Assembly (NCBI GenBank): GCA_963757265.1
Contig: CAVWRA010000002.1
Span: 1 to 42,932 of the forward strand
Direction of reading: 5' to 3'
Length of the DNA: 42,932 nt
Origin: CAIVVT01 sp963757265
GTDB taxonomy: Bacteria; Acidobacteriota; Terriglobia; Bryobacterales; Bryobacteraceae
The position numbers were made by a program, and so were the translations under genes. The notes beneath the pieces were generated by a model. It was not told the DNA's origin, made no database searches, and saw only the letters and a list, made by a program, of their open reading frames with translations. Of this stretch, positions 33,107 to 40,334 are shown in pieces; positions within the stretch are counted from its first letter, which is position 1, and each line of letters begins with the position of its first letter.

Positions 33107-33922
33107 GTGCGAACCAAACTGCATAAACCGCGCGCAGTGCCACTAAACCAGTTTGTAAACGAGCTTCAGGAGACTGGGCGCTACACCTTTACCCGGGACG
33201 AGGCTGCCGATGCATGTGGAGTCTCGGGAGTCGCCCTACGGCAGGCTGCCTTGCGCCTGCAGAAGCAGACTCGGCTGGTCATGCCGCGTCGCGGTTTCTT
33301 TGTGATCGTTCCGTTGGAGTACCGCTCGGCAGGTGCGCCGCCACCGGCCTGGTATATCGATGCGCTGATGCGATTTCACGGCCGGCCGTATTACGTTGGG
33401 TTGCTCTCTGCGGCGGCCCTGCATGGCGCGGCCCATCAACAGGCCCAGGAATTCCAGGTGATCACCGACCGGGCACTACGGCCAGCGATCGGGGGAAGAA
33501 CCCAACTACACTTCTTCTACAAGCGGCGCCAGGCCCAGACTCCGAGGATCGCGATGAAGGTTGAGACCGGCAAAATGCTAGTGTCGACTCCCGAGGCAAC
33601 GGCCTTCGATCTCGTGCGCTACCCGCTCGCCGCCGGCGGATTAGGGAACATCATTACTGTGCTCGCAGAATTGGCGGAAAAGATGGATCCGCAACGGCTG
33701 GTGGAAGCCGCAGAAACTGAGGCGGAACTCGCGGCCGTGCAGCGGGTTGGTCTGCTACTGGAGTTGGGGGGCGCGAGCGACAAGGTTGAACGCCTGGCGG
33801 AGTGGATCACCAGGCGGAAGCCGCGCACGATCCCGCTCCGGCCTGACCGAGAAGCTGCGCGCGCGACCAAGAATGACCGTTGGCGTCTCCTGGTGAATGA
33901 GGATCTCGAGGTGGAAGAATGA
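33107..33922 (+). CDS. abiEi: AbiEi-type antitoxin (type IV toxin-antitoxin)
   Basis: The GTG at 33107 starts a 271-residue protein. The N-terminal winged helix (RYTFTRDEAADACGVSGVAL, RLVMPRRGFFVIVPLEY) is the DNA-binding part of AbiEi antitoxins. The following domain (YYVGLLSAAALHGAAHQQAQ, VSTPEATAFDLVRYPLAAGG) is the AbiEi C-terminal family signature, needed to neutralise the toxin. It should repress its own operon and counter the AbiEii nucleotidyltransferase. The next gene starts in its stop (ATGA), as usual for the pair. Known AbiE systems abort phage infection or stabilise mobile DNA. Confidence 0.9.
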   Translation: MRTKLHKPRAVPLNQFVNELQETGRYTFTRDEAADACGVSGVALRQAALRLQKQTRLVMPRRGFFVIVPLEYRSAGAPPPAWYIDALMRFHGRPYYVGLLSAAALHGAAHQQAQEFQVITDRALRPAIGGRTQLHFFYKRRQAQTPRIAMKVETGKMLVSTPEATAFDLVRYPLAAGGLGNIITVLAELAEKMDPQRLVEAAETEAELAAVQRVGLLLELGGASDKVERLAEWITRRKPRTIPLRPDREAARATKNDRWRLLVNEDLEVEE

Positions 33923-34752
33923 TCCCGCGCGCCAACATCACAGACTGGAGGCGGACCGCGCCTTGGTTGACCGACGCACAGGTGGAGCAGGACCTTGTCA
34001 TCTCCAGGGCAATTGTCGAGATCTATTCGGATACATTTCTTTGCTCTTCCTTGGCCTTCCGGGGCGGGACGGCGCTTCACAAGCTGTATCTCAGTCCGGC
34101 AGCGCGGTACTCGGAAGACATCGACCTCGTGCAGATCGAGGCCGGCGCCATCGGTCCGGTGATAACCGCCCTGCGGGGAAGACTCGATCCGTGGTTGGGC
34201 GAGCCGCGGCGCAAGCAGTCCGAAGGGCGAATGACGCTCCTCTATCGCTTCGAATCAGAGATTCCGCCCGTCACTCCGCTGCGACTCAAAATCGAGGTCA
34301 ACACGCGGGAACACTTCTCGGTCTTGGGCTTCGTCAGAAAACCAATTGCCGTCGGTAATCCATGGTTCGACGGCGCGGGCCAAGTTGTCACGTACGAGTT
34401 GGAAGAACTGCTGGGCACGAAGTTGCGCGCCTTCTATCAGCGGAAGAAGGGCCGTGACTTATTCGATCTTGCGGCGGCGCTGGCCCACCACCCGGCGATG
34501 GACGCTGACAAAGTAGTGCGTTGCTTCGAGCACTACCTGGATGCGGGCGGCGCGCGTGTTTCCCGCGCTGAATTCGAGGCGAACCTCGCTGACAAACTAG
34601 CGGATCCCGTCTTCCGCTCAGATGTGGAGCCGCTTCTGGCTGGGAATGTGAGTACGCGATTCGATTTCGATGCTGGTCGGGCGGCCGAATCCGTCCACCG
34701 GGCTTTCATCTCGAGGCTACCCGGCGAGCCATGGAAGGGGCGTGGTGAGTGA
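33919..34752 (+). CDS. abiEii: AbiEii-type nucleotidyltransferase toxin
   Basis: The 277-residue protein starts at an ATG overlapping the antitoxin's stop. It carries the DUF1814/AbiEii nucleotidyltransferase motifs: LAFRGGTALHKLYL (the GG motif) and RYSEDIDLV (the metal-binding DxD), then LRLKIEVNTRE with the third acid and a K-GRDLFDLAAAL motif. AbiEii-family toxins transfer nucleotides to tRNA acceptors or other targets and stop growth. Length and motif spacing are normal, so it should be active. The primase-helicase gene begins within its last codons, so all three genes are translated together. Confidence 0.92.
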   Translation: MIPRANITDWRRTAPWLTDAQVEQDLVISRAIVEIYSDTFLCSSLAFRGGTALHKLYLSPAARYSEDIDLVQIEAGAIGPVITALRGRLDPWLGEPRRKQSEGRMTLLYRFESEIPPVTPLRLKIEVNTREHFSVLGFVRKPIAVGNPWFDGAGQVVTYELEELLGTKLRAFYQRKKGRDLFDLAAALAHHPAMDADKVVRCFEHYLDAGGARVSRAEFEANLADKLADPVFRSDVEPLLAGNVSTRFDFDAGRAAESVHRAFISRLPGEPWKGRGE

Positions 34753-37177
34753 ATCAGACAAACAACTGAAGGAGGCGATGGAGAGATGTGCTCGACTTGA
34801 GGCGGAGAATGCGCGCCTGCGCTCTATCCTCGCCGACCATGGCCTGCCGTCCGAACCTGCTGCCGAGCGCCCCTCCGACCAGTCGTTGGATCCCAATACG
34901 GCCATCCACAACGGATCGCCGCCAAGCGAGAAGCTGGAGCTCTTCAGGAGTCTATTCCGCGGGCGGGAAGATGTGTACGCGCTGCGCTGGGAGAAAGGCG
35001 AGAAGCACGGCTACGCGCCGGCAGCTGAGATGGATTGGAAGGCCATCCATGCAGCGCCACCGGATAAGCGCAAGCAGGTCGCGCTCAAGACCAGGACCTT
35101 GCGGCCGCTGACTGATGCTGCAGTCCGAGATCATCTCGAGGGCAAGGCGACCATCGGCAGCTATCCCCTCCTGCCCGACGAGACTTGTTGGTTTCTTGCC
35201 GTCGATTTCGACAAGTCGGGCTGGCGCGAAGACACCGTTGCCTTCCTCGCAACCTGCCGCCGTTTCAATGTGCCGGCGGCGTTGGAGAGGTCGAGATCTG
35301 GAAATGGGGGACACGTCTGGATCTTCTTCGATCGTCCAGTGCCGGCGTACAACGCCCGCCGCCTCGGCGCAGCGCTCCTGACGAGGGCCAGTGAATCGCG
35401 ACACGAGATCGGCCTGGATTCCTACGACCGGTTCTTTCCTAACCAGGACACGATGCCCAAGGGCGGATTCGGTAACCTGATTGCGTTGCCGCTCCAGAAG
35501 GTTTCAAGGAAGCTCGGCAACTGCGTCTTCCTCGATGAGTGCTTCGAGCCGTATCCCGACCAGTGGAGATTCCTCTCCGAGGTGCGGCGTGTTACGGCCG
35601 ACGTGCTCCCGTCCCTCATCCACGAAGTGGCCCCCGAAGATGACGTCGTCGGCGTAAGGTTTGCAGCGCTGGAAGAAGACGCTGAGCGAGATCCATGGCT
35701 TTTGCCACCTTCGAAGAAGAACCGTGAGAAGCCGGTCGCAGGTCCGTTGCCGGCCAGAGTTCGGGTTGTCCTCTCGAATCTGGCTTACGTTGAAAAGCGA
35801 AATCTGCCGCCTGCGTTGTTGAACCGTCTCTGCCGCCTGGCAGCATTCCAGAATCCTGAGTTCTACAAGGCGCAAGCAATGCGCCTCTCCACTTACGGCA
35901 AGCCGCGCATCATTTCCTGTGGCGAAAACTTCCCGGAGCACATCGGGCTGCCACGAGGGTGCCTGCGGGAAGCGCTGGATCTGTTCAGTCTTCACGGGGT
36001 TGCCACGGAAATTCAGGATGAGCGCACGCTTGGGCATCCGATCGACGTCGAATTCCATGGGACGTTGCTGCCAGCACAGAACGAAGCAGTAAGACTGGCC
36101 TCAGCCACCGACACCGGGGTGATCTGTGCACCGACGGCCTTCGGGAAAACCACCGTCGGAGCTTGGCTCATCGCCCACCAGAAGGTGAATACCCTCGTCA
36201 TCGTCCACCGCCAGCAGCTTATGGACCAATGGCGAGCGCGCCTCGGCACGTTCCTGGATCTCCCACTTGAGTCCATTGGCCAGATCGGGGGTGGCAAGAC
36301 AACTCGCAATGGCGAGATCGACGTTGCCGTGATCCAGAGCCTTCAGCGCAAGGGAGAGGTCCGGGACTTGGTGGCGAAGTACGGCCAGGTGATCGTGGAT
36401 GAATGCCACCACCTTTCTGCCTTCACCTTCGAACAAGTACTGAAACAGGTGAAGGCCAAATATATCGTCGGCCTGACTGCAACGCCCATCCGCAAGGATG
36501 GCCACCATCCGATCATCTTCATGCAATGCGGTCCGATTCGGTTCAACCTGAGCGCCCGCAAGGCCGCCGAGTCGTCCGCGTTCGAACATTGGGTCGTTCC
36601 CCGATACACGGAGTTTAACCCGTCCTACCAGGATGGCGAGCTCACAATCCAGGACCTCTACGCCGCCTTAGCGTCCGACGGTCCGCGGAACGACCTGATT
36701 GCTGGCGACTTGATCGAGACGCTTCGTTCCGGCAGGTATCCGCTCTTGCTGACCAGCCGCACCGACCATTTGGAGCAGTTTGCCGCAAGACTCTCCACGG
36801 TCACTCCGAACGTCTTCATTCTGCGAGGCGGAATGGGCCGCAAGCAAAGGCGTGCGGTTCTGGAGTCGATCGCGACAGTGCCCGAAGGCGAGCCTCGGGT
36901 GATACTCGCTACGGGCAGCTACATTGGGGAAGGATTCGACGACGCGCGGCTGGATACGTTGTTCCTTGCGATGCCGGTGTCGTGGAAGGGTACTCTCCAG
37001 CAGTACGTCGGCCGTTTACACCGGATTCACCACAACAAGAGGGAGATGCAGGTCTACGACTACGTGGACGCCCAAGTTCCGATGCTGGCGCGGATGTTCA
37101 GGAAGCGTCTCGCCGGCTATGAGGCGATCGGGTATTCCATGAAGAGAGGCACCGACGACTTTGCTCGGCCGTCTTGA
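34745..37177 (+). CDS. TOTE-like archaeo-eukaryotic primase and SF2 helicase fusion
   Basis: The GTG at 34745 overlaps the AbiEii stop by 8 nt. The 810-residue protein starts with a short coiled coil (ERCARLEAENARLRSILAD). An archaeo-eukaryotic primase domain of the TOTE conflict-system type follows: FLAVDFDKSGW (metal-binding DhD), SGNGGHVWIFFDRPV (catalytic His) and FGNLIALPLQK. Then comes a superfamily 2 helicase: Walker A APTAFGKTTVGAW, IVDECHHLSAFTFEQ (DEAH-type box), GLTATPIRKDG, ATGSYIGEGFDDARLDTLFL and QQYVGRLHRIHHNK (motif VI). Related proteins often end in a nuclease; none is present here. It may act on invading or element DNA, and being coupled to AbiE suggests the toxin guards it or they form one defence unit. 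Confidence 0.82.
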   Translation: MSESDKQLKEAMERCARLEAENARLRSILADHGLPSEPAAERPSDQSLDPNTAIHNGSPPSEKLELFRSLFRGREDVYALRWEKGEKHGYAPAAEMDWKAIHAAPPDKRKQVALKTRTLRPLTDAAVRDHLEGKATIGSYPLLPDETCWFLAVDFDKSGWREDTVAFLATCRRFNVPAALERSRSGNGGHVWIFFDRPVPAYNARRLGAALLTRASESRHEIGLDSYDRFFPNQDTMPKGGFGNLIALPLQKVSRKLGNCVFLDECFEPYPDQWRFLSEVRRVTADVLPSLIHEVAPEDDVVGVRFAALEEDAERDPWLLPPSKKNREKPVAGPLPARVRVVLSNLAYVEKRNLPPALLNRLCRLAAFQNPEFYKAQAMRLSTYGKPRIISCGENFPEHIGLPRGCLREALDLFSLHGVATEIQDERTLGHPIDVEFHGTLLPAQNEAVRLASATDTGVICAPTAFGKTTVGAWLIAHQKVNTLVIVHRQQLMDQWRARLGTFLDLPLESIGQIGGGKTTRNGEIDVAVIQSLQRKGEVRDLVAKYGQVIVDECHHLSAFTFEQVLKQVKAKYIVGLTATPIRKDGHHPIIFMQCGPIRFNLSARKAAESSAFEHWVVPRYTEFNPSYQDGELTIQDLYAALASDGPRNDLIAGDLIETLRSGRYPLLLTSRTDHLEQFAARLSTVTPNVFILRGGMGRKQRRAVLESIATVPEGEPRVILATGSYIGEGFDDARLDTLFLAMPVSWKGTLQQYVGRLHRIHHNKREMQVYDYVDAQVPMLARMFRKRLAGYEAIGYSMKRGTDDFARPS

Positions 37178-37282
37178 GCTGAGCCGAGTCCACCAACGAC
37201 AAGCCACCGATGAGCGTATGCAGCAAGTGCCAGACCGAAGAACTTCCGGCAGGATTAGGAGGGATTCTCCAGTTCGAAAAAG

Positions 37283-37331
37283 CTGTCAACTGAACTGGCT
37301 CCACGGGATGGATTCGAACTTTAGTTGACAG
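37283..37331. other. Candidate attachment site: tRNA 3'-end-like sequence between inverted repeats
   Basis: Read on the minus strand, 37296-37319 gives GTTCGAATCCATCCCGTGGA followed by GCCA, which looks like the T-loop, acceptor strand and CCA end of a tRNA. No matching 5' half is adjacent, so it is a fragment, as left at attachment sites of integrases that target tRNA genes. It is framed by inverted CTGTCAACT (37283-37291) and AGTTGACAG (37323-37331), and GGATGGATTC is repeated at 37306 and 37341. The integrase gene lies about 0.5 kb away. The rest of the 37,178-37,508 gap shows nothing. Confidence 0.4.
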
Positions 37332-37508
37332 TCCACGCTCGGATGGATTCCTAAGGCGAGAACCCGCAGACGGGCGTTATTCCGTCATATCGGTAGTGGT
37401 CACCACTACATTCGATCCATGATATGTTTTGGATAGGTGCCTGCCCGGTGCGACGAAGGGGCAAATCCACAGGCCAGTTGACGGTATCTACGAGGCTGCA
37501 AAGGCAAA

Positions 37509-37868
37509 ATGAACGCGCGACTGAATCGGCGAGTGGCGAAACTCGAAGGGCTACTCCGGCCTGCCTCACAAGATCCGGCGGAAGCTGCAGAGGAACGGCT
37601 TAGGCGCGGGATTCTCTGTACGCTGTCACTTGACGAACTGGAACTGATGAGCGACTACGCCGAGCGGGCGCAGGAAGATCCCGGCGCCCAGCCAACCCCG
37701 GCACAGGCAGCGGCGATTGCAACCTATGAGCAGCGCTATCGGGAGTTCAAGGCCACAGGAGAACTGGTGGTTGGTGCCGGGCCGTGGAAGTTCGACGAAA
37801 TGAACGGCGGCTGTCGCTTGCGGCCGCGGGCCGCCTCGAGGTTTACGCTGCGGTCGCGGGATTGGTGA
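37509..37868 (+). CDS. Small hypothetical accessory protein (119 residues)
   Basis: The 119-residue protein starts MNARLNRRVAKLEGLLRP, a basic helical N-terminus seen in many short proteins of mobile elements. It continues with charged helices (AEERLRRGILCTLSLDEL, MSDYAERAQEDPG, IATYEQRYREFKATGEL) and ends basic. It is probably helical and soluble; no family is recognised with certainty. Its 3' end overlaps the 3' end of the integrase gene on the other strand by 26 bases. Such small helical proteins often occur beside phage or integrative element modules, but no role can be assigned. Confidence 0.5.
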   Translation: MNARLNRRVAKLEGLLRPASQDPAEAAEERLRRGILCTLSLDELELMSDYAERAQEDPGAQPTPAQAAAIATYEQRYREFKATGELVVGAGPWKFDEMNGGCRLRPRAASRFTLRSRDW

Positions 37869-39003
37869 TTGCCGGCGCCGAAACCGAGCGCGTGATTGAA
37901 ACAACGCTGCTGGCCGGTCCCGGCGGCGTCTCGTTGGGCTGTTGGTGACCAGGCTTCGCCACGATGCCTTCGAGAGCTGCACGCTTCGCTTGCATGCGAA
38001 TGTGCGAGTAATGCTTCAGCATCTGCTTGGAGACATGCCCGGCGATGTCTCTGATGGTCTCATCGGCGGCGCCACTTTCAGCGAGGTCCGTGATCAGCGT
38101 GTGCCGCGTATCGTGCCACCGCCCCTTTACCTTTGCTCTGATCCGCACATTGTCCCAGGACGTCTTGAAGGTCACTACCGGTCGGGTCGGGTCCATCGGC
38201 CACGGCTTGCCGAATGCAAAAACGTACCATTCAGGCTTGATCTGCCCGAAGCGCTTCTCAAACCACTGCGCGTACTTTGTCATCGCTTCAAGGAGAGCCG
38301 AATTCAGGGGAATCGTCCGCCCTTCGCCAGCCTCGGTCTTGCTTTTCCCCACAGTGAGAACAGCTTTGGTCAGATCCATCCGTGTCCACTGAAGGCCGCG
38401 AATCTCTGAGCTGCGCATTCCGGCATTCAGCGCCAACATCAGTGCGGGGTAGATCGCTGGCGACCGGGCGGTCTTCGCGGCCGCGAGCAGAGCTTCCTTC
38501 TCTTCAGGCGTGAAGGCCTTTCCCACCTGAGTGCGGACTGTCAGCTTGAGAGCTTTCTGACGGCGCAATCTTGCGCGCAGGACGTCCCCGGCTTCCCCCA
38601 GTAATCTAAGCAGAAAACCGACCTCGTCGTTGATTGTCTTCGGGGCGGCCTGCTCCTTGAGGCGAACGGTCTGAAACGCCCTGACACTCTCGACAGTGAG
38701 ATCAACCACCATCTGATCGCCCAGGAGCCGCACGACGTGTCCGATGGCGTGGGTAGCAAAGACGCCGGACCTGTGACGAAGCCGGAACTCTTCGAGATAC
38801 TGCTTCGCCACTTCCGCGACGCTTCTCACGCGATCTTCGCGGTTGTCCTCAAGTCCGTTGAATCCTCTTTCGAGTTCGCGGCGACGATTCCGCTCGGCGT
38901 TTTTCGCCACAGTCTTCGAGTCCGTTTTCGCCGACTCGCGGATGCGGCGCCGCGCGAAGATGAACTCGTACCACCAGGTATCACCGCGCTTGAAGAGGGC
39001 CAT
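37843..39003 (-). CDS. Tyrosine-type integrase of the integrative element
   Basis: I chose the ATG at 39003 (GGAG 7 nt upstream), giving 386 residues starting MALFKRGDTWWYEFIF, the usual arm-binding start of phage-type integrases; a longer frame reaches 39180 but lacks such features. The core-binding domain is at about 75-160. The catalytic domain has LALNAGMRSSEIRGLQWTRM (Arg I), KSKTEAGEGRTIPLNSAL (Lys), GRWHDTRHTLITDLAESG (His-x-x-Arg), and DIAGHVSKQMLKHYSH (His, Tyr nucleophile). All catalytic residues are present, so it should integrate and, with the excisionase at 39980-40210, excise the element. A tRNA-like attachment site candidate lies past its 3' end. Confidence 0.92.
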   Translation of the reverse strand: MALFKRGDTWWYEFIFARRRIRESAKTDSKTVAKNAERNRRRELERGFNGLEDNREDRVRSVAEVAKQYLEEFRLRHRSGVFATHAIGHVVRLLGDQMVVDLTVESVRAFQTVRLKEQAAPKTINDEVGFLLRLLGEAGDVLRARLRRQKALKLTVRTQVGKAFTPEEKEALLAAAKTARSPAIYPALMLALNAGMRSSEIRGLQWTRMDLTKAVLTVGKSKTEAGEGRTIPLNSALLEAMTKYAQWFEKRFGQIKPEWYVFAFGKPWPMDPTRPVVTFKTSWDNVRIRAKVKGRWHDTRHTLITDLAESGAADETIRDIAGHVSKQMLKHYSHIRMQAKRAALEGIVAKPGHQQPNETPPGPASSVVSITRSVSAPAITNPATAA

Positions 39004-39228
39004 CCTTTGTCTCCATCTGCGACATTGGTCACTCGTGCTTCGCGGCAAAGTCAAGGCAGATGCCGGCTGATGCGGCACCATCCACAGCAGGTTCGGATCC
39101 ACCGGCGCCCCGAGCAATTCTGTCCCGAGTACGCTGAGGTTGGGACGCCGCGGTGGGACGTCCCGGCACCCTGTATTCATTGGGTTGTCCCTGCTGCCCC
39201 AACTTGTCCCGAGAGTTATTGTGCATCG

Positions 39229-39645
39229 TCAACACTCGCCGCTCTCCAGAATCGCGGCTCGAATCCCGTACATCCACGTTGTTCCCAATTCGGGCAATCG
39301 CGGCTTGATCATCATGCTTGGCGGCTCGCGCAGCAGAAAGCCTCGACGCTCCAACTCCTTCGCCACCGCCTTATGGTCGTGACCTGCGCACACTTCAGCA
39401 CGGTAGGTCTCGGGAAACATTAGGTACTCCGTTTCGCCGGTTTGACGATTCCGTCCGCGGAAACCAGCTCTGACTCTCACGAATTGTGTTTCGTCCGCAT
39501 CACCGGCCTGGTCGCCGTTTGATGAGCGTCGGAGGACCTGAAATCGACTCGTCCCATGCGCGCAGAGGAACGCGCGGACCTGCCTGATCCCCTCTTCAAC
39601 ATCGGAGTTGCCCATCGTGCCCCGCGCTCCCAACCAATCGCTGAA
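39229..39645 (-). pseudogene. C-terminal fragment of a DUF927-type primase/helicase
   Basis: In this minus-strand frame the residues WLGARGTMGNSDVEEGIRQV, RAGFRGRNRQTGETEYLM and FPETYRAEVCAGHDHKAVAK, then KPRLPELGTTWMYGIRAAIL, match the C-terminal part of DUF927 proteins, which follow the helicase-like core in phage and plasmid replication proteins. The DUF927 core itself is absent. Directly upstream, in another frame, is a CHC2 zinc finger, the usual N-terminal end of such proteins. So the middle of the gene was deleted and the ends joined out of frame. Not functional as a primase-helicase. Confidence 0.7.
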
Positions 39646-39962
39646 GCATCGTTGTACAGCCACGATAGCCTCTGGAGGGCAGTGCGGAAGTTGCATGGTT
39701 CCATCCGCTGAACCAGGCCGATTGCGTTGACGCCCTTTTCGCCGAAGCATTGCTGACTGGCACAGAAGAGCCGTTTCTTCCGCATTTCGAACCGCAGAGA
39801 TGGGTCGCGATCGCCATGGCTGTGCTTTTCGCCGAAGGGGCAACGGGCGACGCCGTTGCGTAAGTCAATTGAGTACAGATCCTGAGCAACGCCTGAGACG
39901 TCAGGAATCTGGTGCTTGAGTTGTGCCGCAGTCACTCTCGAGGGTCCTTGTTTCTGCCGCAT
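39477..39962 (-). pseudogene. CHC2 zinc-finger primase N-terminal fragment, read-through out of frame
   Basis: From the ATG at 39962, 17 nt after the excisionase stop, the frame reads a DnaG-type CHC2 zinc finger: DLYSIDLRNGVARCPFGEKH, SHGDRDPSLRFEMRKKRLFC and GEKGVNAIGLVQRM. The zinc ligands C, H, C, C are recognisable. The homology ends at about 39645 (LQRLSWLYN). The rest of this frame to 39477 is a chance extension over the DUF927 fragment that continues in another frame. In whole genes a TOPRIM and helicase core follow. The zinc-finger domain might still be expressed as a stand-alone protein. Confidence 0.65.
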
Positions 39963-39979
39963 GTAAGTGGCCGCCAGCC

Positions 39980-40210
39980 CTACTGCTCCCCGCCCGTCGG
40001 GCGCGTCGCCAGCCACGCCCGGACGTCCTCGATCCGGTAACGGACTGCTGCGCCGAGTTTCAGGTACTTCGGTCCCTGCTTGAAAAGCCGCCAGCGCCGG
40101 ACGGATGCGACCGACAAGCCTGTTATATTGGCGACATCATGTTCGTTGAGAAGCGTTGATAACTGATTGGCCGCTGCGCGATCCTGCGCGCCCAGTTGCG
40201 TTAAGGTCAT
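39980..40210 (-). CDS. AlpA/excisionase-like helix-turn-helix protein
   Basis: This 76-residue protein has a MerR-type winged helix-turn-helix (HDVANITGLSVASVRRWRLF) and then KYLKLGAAVRYRIEDVRAWL, the standard ending of the HTH_17/AlpA family. Such proteins act as excisionases or transcription regulators for a nearby tyrosine integrase. It is read in the same direction as, and upstream of, the primase remnant and the integrase. A TATAAT box and palindromes lie directly upstream. The short length is normal for the family. Confidence 0.88.
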   Translation of the reverse strand: MTLTQLGAQDRAAANQLSTLLNEHDVANITGLSVASVRRWRLFKQGPKYLKLGAAVRYRIEDVRAWLATRPTGGEQ

Positions 40211-40238
40211 ATGATCCGGTTTTCGCAGACCGCGCGCA

Positions 40239-40244
40239 ATTATA
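40239..40244 (-). promoter_or_regulatory. Putative -10 box of the excisionase gene
   Basis: The minus strand reads TATAAT here, 28 nt before the excisionase ATG. No good -35 box is present at the right distance, which would fit a promoter that needs an activator. Confidence 0.4.
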
Positions 40245-40247
40245 GTT

Positions 40248-40334
40248 AATCGACCCTTATAACTCGTTGAATCAACAGTGAATTGGTCGATTGGAATATG
40301 TAGAAGCTTCAGGTGAAGTAAGGTAGAAGCTTCA
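40248..40334. promoter_or_regulatory. Cluster of palindromes and direct repeats upstream of the excisionase
   Basis: Three nested signals occupy the gap between the 771-residue gene and the excisionase. AATCGACC (40248-40255) is inverted at 40285-40292 (GGTCGATT). Between them lies the palindrome GTTGAATCAAC (40266-40276). GTAGAAGCTTCA is repeated directly at 40300-40311 and 40323-40334, with TGAAGT and ACTTCA inverted around the second copy. They look like operators, possibly for the XRE-domain protein encoded next to them. Confidence 0.45.

Noticed and set aside
37296..37319. Complete tRNA gene
   Set aside because: Only a 3' end-like stretch is present; the T-stem does not pair with the preceding bases and no D-arm or anticodon arm follows on the minus strand.
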